Source of the DNA: Pirellulaceae bacterium
Lineage (GTDB): Bacteria > Planctomycetota > Planctomycetia > Pirellulales > Thermoguttaceae
Reading direction: 5' to 3'
DNA: 38,031 nt
NCBI GenBank assembly: GCA_012744395.1
Contig: JAAYCB010000104.1
Span: forward strand, 1 to 38,031
The position numbers and the translations under genes were made by a program. The notes below the pieces were generated by a model that worked only from the letters and a program-made list of their open reading frames with translations, did no database searches and was not told where the DNA came from. This document shows positions 1 to 8,638 of the stretch, in pieces (within the stretch, counting starts at the first letter, position 1; each line of letters starts with the position of its first letter).

Positions 1-2
1 AT

Positions 3-443
3 TTCTACCATGTGGTCGAGCACGTCTACGCCCTGGCGGCCTTGAACACTTCCTGGCGGGCCCGCGAGCGCAAGCGCTGGGCGACTCGACAACGGCGTCG
101 TTTGTGGCGCGGGGAACTGAAGGCGTTCATCCAGGAAGTCGAGCGACTCTGCCAGGGGAAACGGGGCAAGGGATGGAGTCGCGAACGGGACTACCTCCTG
201 CGCAATGCCCGCGCCGGGCGTCTGGACTACGCCAAGGCGCGTCGTGCGAAGATGCCGATGGGCAGCGGTTCCATGGAGAGCGCGGTTCGCCGGGTCATCA
301 ACTTGCGATTGAAGGGGCCGGGCATCTTCTGGCACGAGGAGCACGCCGAGCAGATGCTGCTGTTGCGGGCCTATTACAAGTCGAAGCACTGGCAAGTCCT
401 GACGAACAAAGCCTTTGGAATCCCACTCACGAATGCCGCATAA
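3..443 (+). CDS. Transposase, ISKra4-like, C-terminal part (cut by window edge)
   Basis: The reading frame is open from the first complete codon, so the gene begins before the window; 146 residues are visible. It starts with F-Y-H-V-V-E-H, which resembles the catalytic D-x-Y-H-x-x-E-H segment of ISKra4/ISLre2-type DDE transposases. Near the C-terminus it has M-G-S-G-S-M-E-S followed by a basic R-L-K-G-P-G-x-x-W stretch, which resembles the conserved 'G-S-G-x-x-E' catalytic-glutamate region of the same families. The GTG at 12 is an internal codon rather than the start. No terminal inverted repeat could be identified downstream of the stop, so the right end of the element is unknown. Family assignment is from motif recognition. 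Confidence 0.75.
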   Translation, partial: FYHVVEHVYALAALNTSWRARERKRWATRQRRRLWRGELKAFIQEVERLCQGKRGKGWSRERDYLLRNARAGRLDYAKARRAKMPMGSGSMESAVRRVINLRLKGPGIFWHEEHAEQMLLLRAYYKSKHWQVLTNKAFGIPLTNAA

Positions 444-675
444 CTCCTATAAAAGCGCAATGCTCCCAGATGCGAGTCGCCCCCGATTTCGCTACTTCTG
501 CGTTGACCGAACCATCGCCAAAATCGCTGCCCGAATAGCCTCCGGGAGTCCGTTCCAGACGCCTGCAACACCCTTCAATTCGGGGGGAAATCGGCACCCA
601 AATCGGCCTCCGGCCCGCTCGGCACCAATACGGGCACCCCGGCACTTGCGGCCTCGCGCAACTCTTTGGTATCTT

Positions 676-751
676 GCGGGTTACGCGATTGGCTCACCGG
701 ACTTAGGATCCAGTGGGGCAACCCGTGCAGGTTCGAGTCCTGTCTCTCGCA
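676..751 (+). tRNA. tRNA-Leu(UAG), 5' half degenerate; remnant or attachment site
   Basis: The 3' half is a textbook leucine tRNA: anticodon loop CTTAGGA at 702-708 (anticodon TAG at 704-706), a long variable arm with stem GGG/CCC around GCAA, a T-arm with GTTCGAGT, and an acceptor strand ending CTCTCGCA at 751. The 5' side does not fit. Only GCGGG at 676-680 pairs with 746-750 (one G-U), the next two acceptor positions mismatch, and the D-arm region (683-696) is about five bases shorter than usual for tRNA-Leu. The anticodon stem has one C-A mismatch. It is therefore probably a non-functional remnant, or the 3' copy left at the border of an integrated element. Confidence 0.6.
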
Positions 752-951
752 GCTTGTTCGAGTTTTGGGTATGTCGGATCGAGCCGGGGCGTGCTTCCAG
801 CGCCTTCTCACCGCTCCGTAAATTCAAGCAAAGAGAGGTTTCCGGCCGCCGATCGGCTCCACCGCTGCAATCCAGGCCACCGGGGCAGTCGGATCAGCGT
901 CCGATCCAAGAGAATCGGCATGGAAGGCCGGCGCGGCGAACCGGGCGGGCC

Positions 952-2319
952 CTATTTCCGCCCGGCCAGTTCCAGGACCTTGCCGACGATGCGTTCTTCG
1001 ATCGATTCGGCGAACGGTCCGGGCAGCGATCCCCAGACGGTGGCCTGGCCCCCTTCGTAGCCCCCCTCCTTGAGGACGCGGAGCGAGGGGACGTAGGTGA
1101 AGACGTCGTTGGAGTATCCGGCGACCCAGACGGCCGGTCCGGCCAACTCGCGCTTCAGGCGGAGCGAATAGTCGACGACCACCTCGCCGCCAATCGCCAC
1201 CAGCGTCAGGTCTCCCCCGAAGCGGACGACCTGCACGGGGCAGGGATAGCTCTCGCGGATCTTGCCGTTCTTGGCCAGTTCGTCGAGCAGGCGGCGGGCG
1301 TGGCGGGCAGCCGGCTGTTTGCCCGCGGCGGCCGTCTTCTCAAGCTCTTCGCGCGCGGGCGGCGGGGCGAAATCGAGCGGCACCTCGTCAAACGCAAGAG
1401 CCAGCGGACCGCTCAAGGTCCTGGGGATCGTCTCGAGGGCCGCTTCCACCGCCACGGCCAGGCTGCGGCCGTGATATTGGGCCAGCTCCTCGGTCCGCCG
1501 CGGGTATGGATTCTGGTCCCCGCCGCAACCCTGGACGAACAGGGCGATTGTCTCCGGGTGGGCCTCTTCGAGATACTGCTGCGCGTAGCCCGCATAATCC
1601 CCGCAGAACTGGTAATAGCCGAGCGTCGTGTTGTGGCAGGCGTAGCCGAACGCCAGGGCGAGGACTTGCTTGCTCTGCGGATCGGTGACGCGGAGCACGG
1701 GCACGTCGTGGTCGACCGGCCCATCGGAATAGGGGGCGTTCATGAAACCCCTTTGCGTCGGCCGGCGGCGGTTCATCGCCAGCCCGCAACGCGCGTGCAG
1801 ATAGTCGAGTTTCGCCGGCGCCAGCTTGCCAAGAGCCTCACCCACCGCGGCCAGGAGCTTCAACCGCAGACCGTCGGAATAGGCCTGGATGCGGGCTCCC
1901 TGTTCGGCGGGCAGGTCCCATTCGGCGGCCCGGCCAGCGCGGACCTCCGGCCCACAGTGCGTGTGCGAGACGTTGATCAGCAGCGATTCCGGGGCCAGAC
2001 CGTGTTTCTGCTCGACCTCTCGCTCCATCCACTTGCGGATCTCGCGGGGGATGCTGATCAGGTCCATTGTGAGGATTACCAGCCGCGTGCCCTGCCGGTC
2101 CTCGATCGCCAGGGCCTTGGCGAACAGGTCTTGCGCCACGCCTTCCGACGGTTTCGTGCGTGCGGCGTAGCCGGCCATCCAGATCGAGCTTTCGGGGGTG
2201 ATCTTCACCCGGGCGGCGCCCGCCTTCCACGTCGCCTCGTCGGCCGACGCGCCGCCCGCTATCCCGCCGGCCAGCAGACCGGCCGCCAAAACTGCATGAA
2301 AAAGCGCCAAACGCTGCAT
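952..2319 (-). CDS. Secreted neutral/alkaline ceramidase-like hydrolase
   Basis: A 455-residue protein with an N-terminal signal peptide (about residues 1-26, ending A-S-A) and a body typical of the neutral/alkaline non-lysosomal ceramidase N-terminal domain family. It opens with K-A-G-A-A-R-V-K-I-T-P and carries the metal/active-site region S-H-T-H-C-G-P-E at 118-125. True ceramidases cleave the N-acyl bond of ceramide, but the many planctomycete members are uncharacterised, so the substrate is unknown. The ATG at 2319 was chosen because an AAAGG motif sits about seven bases upstream and the signal peptide begins directly there; the longer open frame upstream has no such support. A second, larger family member lies at 19385-21604. 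Confidence 0.8.
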   Translation of the reverse strand: MQRLALFHAVLAAGLLAGGIAGGASADEATWKAGAARVKITPESSIWMAGYAARTKPSEGVAQDLFAKALAIEDRQGTRLVILTMDLISIPREIRKWMEREVEQKHGLAPESLLINVSHTHCGPEVRAGRAAEWDLPAEQGARIQAYSDGLRLKLLAAVGEALGKLAPAKLDYLHARCGLAMNRRRPTQRGFMNAPYSDGPVDHDVPVLRVTDPQSKQVLALAFGYACHNTTLGYYQFCGDYAGYAQQYLEEAHPETIALFVQGCGGDQNPYPRRTEELAQYHGRSLAVAVEAALETIPRTLSGPLALAFDEVPLDFAPPPAREELEKTAAAGKQPAARHARRLLDELAKNGKIRESYPCPVQVVRFGGDLTLVAIGGEVVVDYSLRLKRELAGPAVWVAGYSNDVFTYVPSLRVLKEGGYEGGQATVWGSLPGPFAESIEERIVGKVLELAGRK

Positions 2320-2577
2320 GACTTGACCTTTCTCTCTCTGGACAAGGGACGTCCCGTCTGGACTCGCTGCCGCGCCACCCGCCGCGGTGGAATTGCTGGT
2401 TTTCGGGGCCTTTTTTGAGCGCGAGAACGCCAGACGCGCATCCGCCGCGAAACCGGCGCCAAAGTGCGAGCGCCGGCCCACATGGTAACAAAAGGGCTTG
2501 CGTGGCGATACATCCCGAGACATTTGCAGCGGAGCGGTTCGGGCCGAGGGCCGGAGGTGGGCGCAGGGCGAAGCAGA

Positions 2578-2603
2578 GGTTCCCAAGCCGCAGCTTGGGA
2601 ACC
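2578..2603. repeat. Dispersed hairpin repeat, family A
   Basis: An almost perfect inverted repeat: GGTTCCCAAG and CTTGGGAACC arms around a short GC-rich loop. Near-identical copies are at 6410-6435 and 31955-31980, with a degenerate one near 15040. It lies downstream of glgX (minus strand), where the hairpin could act as a transcription or mRNA-stability element, but no T-tract follows. Confidence 0.85.
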
Positions 2604-2676
2604 AGAGGGAATGCCGCAGCTTGGGGGCCAGGGGCGAGATTCACAACGTCTTCGTGGCGGGGCAGGTCCGCGAGGA

Positions 2677-4836
2677 TTATTGCTCGTCGGGCGCCACGTA
2701 ACAGACCATCGAGTGGGATTGCAGCAGGAAGCGGTTCCGCAGCGGCGGCTCGGGGCCGTCCAAGCTGGGATAGATGTCGCCGGGGGGCTTTGCGGCGGTG
2801 TTGATGAACAGCTGCCAGGGCAGACCGCTCACGGCATTGGGGATGGCGAATTCCTGCTCATGGGCGCCGCCGTGGAAACACATCAGCAGGTGGTAGTGCG
2901 GGCCGGGGGCGGAGATGCTCAGCGGCGCGGCTGCGAGCACGCAGACGAGGCTGCTCGAGCTGACCGACCAGTCGATCGGGCCGCCGTCGGCGGCGAACCA
3001 GGAGACATCGGCCAGTCCGCCGGGGCGGAGCGGCCGGCCGGTGAGGAAGTTTGTCTGGCGGACGCTGGGCTGCGACTTGCGGAAGGCGATCAACGAGCGC
3101 ACGAATCGCACCAGCCCGCTGTTCCGTCGCTGCGACTTCCAGTCGACCCACGAAATCGGATTGTCCTGGCAATAGGCATTGTTATTGCCCCGCTGGGTGC
3201 GGCGGAACTCATCGCCGGCGACGATCATCGGCACGCCCTGGCTGAGCAGGAGCGTGGCGAAGAAGTTGCGGACCTGCCGGTAGCGTACGGCGTTGACTTC
3301 GTGCCTCCGCGTGGGCCCCTCGACTCCGTAGTTGCAGCTATTGTTGTTGTTTTCGCCGTCGCGATTCCCTTCGCCGTTGGCTTCGTTGTGTTTTTCGTTG
3401 TAGCTGACCAGATCGTGGAGCGTGAAGCCGTCGTGCGAGGTGATGAAATTGATACTGTTCAGCGGCCGCCGCCCGCCCGCCTGGTACAAGTCGCTGGAGC
3501 CGGTGAGCCGTGTCGCCAGGGGCCCGGTCATCCCGGGATCGCCGCGCCAGAATTTGCGTACATCGTCGCGGTAGCGGCCGTTCCATTCGGCCCAGCGAAG
3601 GCATCCGAAGGTGCCGACCTGGTATCCGCCGGCGGCGTCCCAGGCTTCCGCGATGATCTTCGTGTCGGCCAGCAGCGGGTCCTCGGCGATGGATTCGACA
3701 ACCGGGGGGTTGGCGACGAGGTTGCCTTCGCGGTCGCGGCTGAGAATCGATGCCAGATCGAAGCGGAAACCGTCGATGTGGTAGTTGTGGACCCAATGGC
3801 GGAGGCAATTGAAGATCATCTCGCGGACAATCGGGTGGTTTCCATTCAGCGTGTTTCCGCAGCCGGAATAGTTCTTGTAATGCTTGCCGCCGTCTTCGAG
3901 CATGTAATAGACCTGGTTCTCCAGGCCCTTGAAACTGATCGTCGGTCCGTGTTCGTTGCCTTCGCAGGTGTGATTGAAGACGACATCGAGGATCACCTCG
4001 ATGCCGGCCTGGTGCATGGCGCGGACCATCTCCTTGAACTCTCGGACCTGGGCGCCGGGTTCGCTGCTCACGGCGTAGCCGCGATGCGGGGCGAAGAAGG
4101 CCATCGGATCGTAGCCCCAGAAATTCGGCCGTTCGAGTTCTTGTCCCAGGCAATCGTTGGTGGGGAACTCGTGGATCGGCATCAATTCAATGGCCGTGAT
4201 GCCCAGCGACTTCAAATACGGGATCTTCTCGATCAATCCGAGGTAGGTTCCCGGGTGCGCGACGCCGGAGGACTTGGATCGGGTATACCCGCGAACGTGG
4301 GCCTCGTAGATGACCGTCTGGGCAAGATCGCGGCGGAGGTGGCGGTCTCCCTTCCAGTCGAATTCGTCATCGATGACCACGCACTTGGGCGGACGGACGA
4401 CCCCGTCGTTGGGGGGCAGATAGTGGCCCGCGAGTGCCTTGGCATAGGGGTCGATCAGGCGCGCCCGGCCGTCGAATCGCTGCCCGATGTCCGGCTGGAA
4501 CGGCCCGTCGGCCTGGAAGTGGTAGAGCTGCCCAGCCACCATGCCGGGCACGAAGACACTCCAAATATCGCCCCAGCGGTTCAGGTCGCGGTCAAAATCG
4601 ATGACTTCATATGGATCGCGGTCCTCGACGTCGTTGTAGAGCAAGACACGCATCGCCGTGGCCGATCGGCTGACAACGACGAACTGGACTCCGTCGTCGT
4701 GAACGATCGCGCCGTAGGGGAGCGGGTGGGTGAATTTCAGCGATGGTAAACGTTCAAACACAAGTGCCGGGTCCGCAACCCGAACGGGGGGAAAACTCAC
4801 GTTGCCTGGATACCAGTGATTTAGATCGAAAGCCAT
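2677..4836 (-). CDS. glgX: Glycogen debranching enzyme GlgX (isoamylase type)
   Basis: A 719-residue GH13 enzyme, usual length for GlgX/isoamylase, that hydrolyses alpha-1,6 branch points of glycogen. An N-terminal CBM48-like beta-sandwich (about 35-150) is followed by the catalytic TIM barrel. The four GH13 motifs are visible: D-V-V-F-N-H (284-289), D-G-F-R-F-D with the nucleophile D360, I-I-A-E-A-W with the acid/base E397, and S-H-D with D469. It is cytoplasmic, with no signal peptide. The ATG start fits the family N-terminus, although no Shine-Dalgarno sequence is visible before it. No other glycogen gene is in the window, so it seems to be a stand-alone gene. Confidence 0.93.
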   Translation of the reverse strand: MAFDLNHWYPGNVSFPPVRVADPALVFERLPSLKFTHPLPYGAIVHDDGVQFVVVSRSATAMRVLLYNDVEDRDPYEVIDFDRDLNRWGDIWSVFVPGMVAGQLYHFQADGPFQPDIGQRFDGRARLIDPYAKALAGHYLPPNDGVVRPPKCVVIDDEFDWKGDRHLRRDLAQTVIYEAHVRGYTRSKSSGVAHPGTYLGLIEKIPYLKSLGITAIELMPIHEFPTNDCLGQELERPNFWGYDPMAFFAPHRGYAVSSEPGAQVREFKEMVRAMHQAGIEVILDVVFNHTCEGNEHGPTISFKGLENQVYYMLEDGGKHYKNYSGCGNTLNGNHPIVREMIFNCLRHWVHNYHIDGFRFDLASILSRDREGNLVANPPVVESIAEDPLLADTKIIAEAWDAAGGYQVGTFGCLRWAEWNGRYRDDVRKFWRGDPGMTGPLATRLTGSSDLYQAGGRRPLNSINFITSHDGFTLHDLVSYNEKHNEANGEGNRDGENNNNSCNYGVEGPTRRHEVNAVRYRQVRNFFATLLLSQGVPMIVAGDEFRRTQRGNNNAYCQDNPISWVDWKSQRRNSGLVRFVRSLIAFRKSQPSVRQTNFLTGRPLRPGGLADVSWFAADGGPIDWSVSSSSLVCVLAAAPLSISAPGPHYHLLMCFHGGAHEQEFAIPNAVSGLPWQLFINTAAKPPGDIYPSLDGPEPPLRNRFLLQSHSMVCYVAPDEQ

Positions 4837-5519
4837 GTTGCGTCAAATCGAACCGAGTCTTTTGGTTGCCAAATCTGGGAAGACGGGGCAAATCCGCGGA
4901 TATCATCGCGCGGCTGGGGGGATTGTGCAAGTCGCGTACCTGGGAAAGAGCGCAAACTCCAGCCAGTGCACGACTTGGCATCCTCAACAAGCCCGTGGCA
5001 AGCGGCTCGCGGGGCTACCGGCGACAGGCCGGGCGAGATGCTTGCAGCTAAACCCTATTGTTCGGTCGGTCGGGGGGAGGAAATCGAGTCTTCGCCCGGG
5101 GCATCGGCCACATCGCGCAACTAGCGCAACACATATCAGCGGAGCACTTTGCGCCTACGAGTCGGCGTCCGCATGGAACAGATGTCCGGTCAGCGCGGAC
5201 TATTGCCATCCTGCCGGCGACGGCACCCGGCGGCCGCCGGGGGTAAAGAGCGGATTGTCGCCAGGCGTGGGGACGCGAACGGGCGTGTCTTTCGCAGCGG
5301 GCTGGCGGGCTGCGGGCAAAGAAAACGAGCGGCCACCCCGCCAGGCGCCGCCCGGATGGACACTTCGTTTTTCGGGCAAGGTTCACGATCGAAGGTTCAA
5401 GGTCCAGGTTCCCTCAGTCCGGCGCTGCCAACTGAAGCCGCAGCCTTGCCCGCTCTTGGCGATCGGGGATGGAACCTGGAACCTCGTCCGGATTCACCCT
5501 CCGAGAAAACGGCTGCACA
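4837..5519. other. 683-bp gap without a supported gene
   Basis: Open frames here have no recognisable protein character. The only structure seen is a pair of inverted 'aggttc-aaggtcc' repeats near its right end, listed separately. Confidence 0.6.
5391..5484. repeat. Dispersed repeat family B, inverted pair
   Basis: The motif AAGGTTCAAGGTCCAGGTTC (from 5392) is mirrored by GGAACCTGGAACCT at 5471-5484. The same word family recurs as an inverted pair at 31875-31948 inside the nickel operon. Confidence 0.6.
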
Positions 5520-6305
5520 CTATTCGACCACGACGTCCTGGTGAAACACGGCGTGACAATCGTCACAACTTTTCTGAAGCGCCGCCATCGCCTCGGTCGC
5601 GGCGTCCAGCGACTTTGCGTGGACAGCCCTGTTCACCGCCGCCGCCGCGTCACGCATCTCGATGCAGTACTGGTACCACTTCTGAACCTCGTCCGGTTTC
5701 TCCGTTTCGTCGGCGTTGGGCATGCTGCCGTGGGCAATGACGGCAATCGCCGCCGACCCGCCGGCCAGCCTCGCGATGTTCCTGTCGAATCGACGGATGT
5801 CGCGCTTCATCCGCGTATGAATCAACGGGACTTCCCCCATCAAGGGCGCCATGGCGGCAACCTTCATCCACTTCAGCGAGGATGAATCGCCGGTCGAAAA
5901 CAGGGCAGCCTTGGCCCTTTCCACGCCCTGCCTGGCCGACGGGTAGTCCGCCGCCTTGGCCAGGTCCTGGGCGGCCTTGATCAGCCCGGGGGCGGCCTGC
6001 TTGAACTGGCTCGGCTGGTCGTGCAGCGCGACGGCCAGCGCAAGGACCGCCAAGGCATGTGTCTTCTTCTCCAGCTTGGTCACCGCCTTCGCGTCAATCC
6101 TGTTGGTTGCGTGGCGGTACTCCGCCTCGTCCTGGACACATTCCTCCAACTCTTCGAGGTAGAACTTCACCTGGCCGTCGAGATCCGCGACAGGCACGAT
6201 GCTTGAGAGAGCGGGTGATTGCGGCAAGTCGGCGGCGCTCAGGCCGCGCGCCGCCACCGCAGCCGCGGCCAGGGCCGCCAGCAGGCAGGGTCGTGGGAGA
6301 TTCAT
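5520..6305 (-). CDS. Cytochrome c'-like (class II) exported c-type cytochrome
   Basis: A 261-residue protein with a signal peptide (about 1-24), a mostly alpha-helical body and a single heme-attachment motif C-D-D-C-H at 247-251, eleven residues from the C-terminus. A C-terminal CxxCH after a helical region is the hallmark of class II cytochromes (c' and c556 type), here possibly as a duplicated four-helix arrangement because the protein is about twice the usual length. It should act in the periplasm; the redox partner is not evident from neighbours. The ATG at 6305 has AAAGGAG about seven bases upstream and is preferred to an ATG eight codons earlier that would place basic and cysteine residues before the signal. 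Confidence 0.72.
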   Translation of the reverse strand: MNLPRPCLLAALAAAAVAARGLSAADLPQSPALSSIVPVADLDGQVKFYLEELEECVQDEAEYRHATNRIDAKAVTKLEKKTHALAVLALAVALHDQPSQFKQAAPGLIKAAQDLAKAADYPSARQGVERAKAALFSTGDSSSLKWMKVAAMAPLMGEVPLIHTRMKRDIRRFDRNIARLAGGSAAIAVIAHGSMPNADETEKPDEVQKWYQYCIEMRDAAAAVNRAVHAKSLDAATEAMAALQKSCDDCHAVFHQDVVVE

Positions 6306-6409
6306 GCAGCACTCCTTTACTGGTTCCATCGTTCATGCCGCCAACGCCGGCACGTGAAAGGCAGATATTGTGTCGTGGTGTCCTCACCACCTGGGTTGGG
6401 TCGCCACCT

Positions 6410-6435
6410 GGTTGCCAAGCTCCCGCTTGGGAACC
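6410..6435. repeat. Dispersed hairpin repeat, family A
   Basis: Same inverted repeat as at 2578, with one arm base changed (GGTTGCCAAGC ... GCTTGGGAACC). It lies in the 769-bp gap between the cytochrome gene and purM, which otherwise has no supported gene. Confidence 0.8.
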
Positions 6436-6500
6436 GGAAAGGGCGGGGCCTGGAAACCAGCAGAGTTTGCCAGTTTGCCGCCGGTGTGTCAAGAAAAGAA

Positions 6501-6540
6501 GCGGACGGCGGTTCGAAGGGGGGGAACGACCGCCGTCCGC
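6501..6540. repeat. Perfect 12-bp inverted repeat
   Basis: GCGGACGGCGGT at 6501-6512 is matched exactly by its reverse complement at 6529-6540, with a 16-base loop containing a run of seven G. There is no T-run on either side, and it lies between divergent genes, so it is not an ordinary terminator. Function unknown. Confidence 0.7.
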
Positions 6541-7074
6541 GGGGGAGATAGAGCCACACGGAGTGTGTGTTTTGCAGCCGCTGCGGCCAAAGGGGGAACA
6601 GCCACAGCGGCTACTGGAGGTGTGTGTTGCGTATCCACAGCTTACTACGCAAGCAGGAGGCGAAGGGTTCGCGGGTCGGACAACGAATTTTGCGGAATTT
6701 TCGCGGTCCGAATCCAGCTCGGGAGACCTGCCCGGAGCCGAAAGTCGGCAGGGTTCACGACTCACGGTTCAATTGCCTGTCTCAGCGCATCGGTTGGGTA
6801 AGACGCGACGCCTGACGGGGAGGACGGGCCGGGGAGGGGCTTGGATCGGGCAACCTGGATTGCCCCTTGCCCAGACATCTGGCCGCAAGTTCCGGTTCCC
6901 AGCCCGCTGGGGGAATGGTGGCGGGGCATGAAAGGCCGGAACCCGGCTGGTTTTCGCCAGCCAATCGCGTAAAATACGGGTTTTCGCGGGCTGTTCTTCA
7001 CACGAGCACATCAGCGGCCCGCCTGGCGGAGCCGTGACGGACCACCATTGGGCGGGACTCCCTTGAGAGGGCCT

Positions 7075-8139
7075 ATGGCGAAAGCAACGTACAAAGATGC
7101 GGGCGTTGATCTTGACAAGTACGCCGACGCGATGGCGCGGTTGCCGCGGCTGGTGTCGCGGACTCACTCGCCCCGCGTGATGAGACTTGAGGGGGGATTC
7201 GCCGGTCTGTTCCAACTCGACTTTCCGGGCCCGCTATTTGCCCGCCGCTACAAATCGCCGGTGCTGATTGCCTGCACCGACGGTGTGGGGACGAAGCTGA
7301 AGGTGGCATCCGCGATGGGAGTCCATGACACGGTGGGGATCGACCTGGTCGCGATGTCGGTCAACGACGCGATCTGCTGCGGGGCGGAGCCGCTGTTCTT
7401 CCTGGATTACGTGGCGATGCCGAAGGACGACCCCCCGCTGCTGGAGCGGATCGTCCACGGGATCACCGAGGGTTGCGTTCAGAGTGATTGCGCGTTGCTT
7501 GGCGGGGAGACGGCGATTCTGCCCGACGTCTACCAGGAGGGCGACTACGATCTGGCCGGATTCTGTGTTGGCGCGGTCGATCGGCAGGGGATCATCGATG
7601 GTTCGGCGATCGCGCCGGGCGATGCCGTCCTGGGAATCGCGTCCAGCGGACTCCACTCGAACGGGTTCAGCCTGGCGAGGAAGGTGGTTTTTGAAATCGC
7701 CGGACTCTCCGTCGCCGATCACGTTGACGAACTGGGGATGACGGTGGGCGAAGCGTTGCTGACACCGACGCAAATCTATGCCCGGCCGGTCCGTGCCGTG
7801 CTCGCCCATTACAAGGTGAAGAACGTGGTTCACGGAATTGCCCACATCACCGGCGGCGGGCTCCACGAGAACCTCGCGCGGATCCTGCCCGAAGGCGTCC
7901 GGGTGTTGATCGATCGCGATCGCTGGCCGGTACCGCCGGTCTTCTCCTGGATCGAGCGGCTGGGAGAGATCGAGAAGGGCGAAATGGCCCGCGTGTTCAA
8001 CATGGGCGTCGGGCTGGTGATGGTCGTCAGCCCATACTTTGCCGAAAGCATCCGCAGCCAGTTGGCCGATCTCGGCCTGCGGAGTTGGGTCATCGGCCGG
8101 GCGGAGCCGGGTCAGAAGGGCGTCGCCTGGAGCGCGTAG
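7075..8139 (+). CDS. purM: Phosphoribosylformylglycinamidine cyclo-ligase PurM
   Basis: A 354-residue AIR synthetase, which closes the imidazole ring of FGAM using ATP in purine synthesis (cytoplasm). Family signatures are clear: N-terminal Y-K-D-A-G-V-D, the D-G-V-G-T-K-L segment, [18 protein letters not shown], and the [10 protein letters not shown] segment near the C-terminus. The ATG at 7075 (M-A-K-A-T-Y) was chosen over a codon nine residues upstream because GAGAGG precedes it at short spacing and the conserved N-terminus starts there. It is the only plus-strand gene among minus-strand neighbours, so it is probably transcribed alone. Confidence 0.95.
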   Translation: MAKATYKDAGVDLDKYADAMARLPRLVSRTHSPRVMRLEGGFAGLFQLDFPGPLFARRYKSPVLIACTDGVGTKLKVASAMGVHDTVGIDLVAMSVNDAICCGAEPLFFLDYVAMPKDDPPLLERIVHGITEGCVQSDCALLGGETAILPDVYQEGDYDLAGFCVGAVDRQGIIDGSAIAPGDAVLGIASSGLHSNGFSLARKVVFEIAGLSVADHVDELGMTVGEALLTPTQIYARPVRAVLAHYKVKNVVHGIAHITGGGLHENLARILPEGVRVLIDRDRWPVPPVFSWIERLGEIEKGEMARVFNMGVGLVMVVSPYFAESIRSQLADLGLRSWVIGRAEPGQKGVAWSA

Positions 8140-8638
8140 AAATCGGCTCGACCGGTCCGCACCACCAGCGCAAGGAAGCGTTTGGGTGGAAGATCGACCT
8201 GCTCGAACGGTTCGAAGCGAAACCACTGCCGCGGCGTGCAGCGCGCCACGCGTTGAGGATCAGAAGGGCAGATACCAGAGCTGCGGTCCAGCGCATTCTA
8301 TCGCTGCGGCCCCTCGGGAAACTGCTTGAAACACAAGGCACAGCCGAGCCGCTCTTGCGCAGACTACGGCGGAAGCTCGCGCCGTCGCGTGCCCTGATAC
8401 CCTGGGTGCCGACCTTGCCCAAGCGCGGCGCGGTGGACCGACGCGGGAGGGGTGGTGGTCAAACGATGAACAGTGACCCCGCCAGCAATCCTGCCGATCC
8501 TCCGTGACCGGCCGGGACGAACCGGTCAAACTGGAGTTCAGCATCCGCGCGCCGATCCTGGAGCCCGTGTCGGTCACCGATCGACCACCCCGACGGCAGA
8601 ATCGGCTCCACTGCGGTCGAACTTCGTGCCCCAATCGC
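8140..8638. other. 499-bp gap without a supported gene
   Basis: It separates the convergent purM and dsbD-like genes. A weak minus-strand frame with a short hydrophobic stretch exists but lacks other support. No terminator with a T-tract was found. Confidence 0.5.

Noticed and set aside
2398-2420. T-rich stretch after GGGGCC as a terminator
   Set aside because: On the strand of the nearby genes it reads as an A-run, and no stable stem precedes it.
415-4749. Very long plus-strand open frames (for example 415-2418 and 2464-4749)
   Set aside because: They lie antisense to the ceramidase-like and glgX genes, are rich in Arg/Gly/His without domain character, and arise from high GC.
8090-8422. 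Minus-strand frame with a short hydrophobic stretch in the purM-dsbD gap
   Set aside because: It overlaps the 3' end of purM, has no ribosome-binding site that stands out and no recognisable domain.
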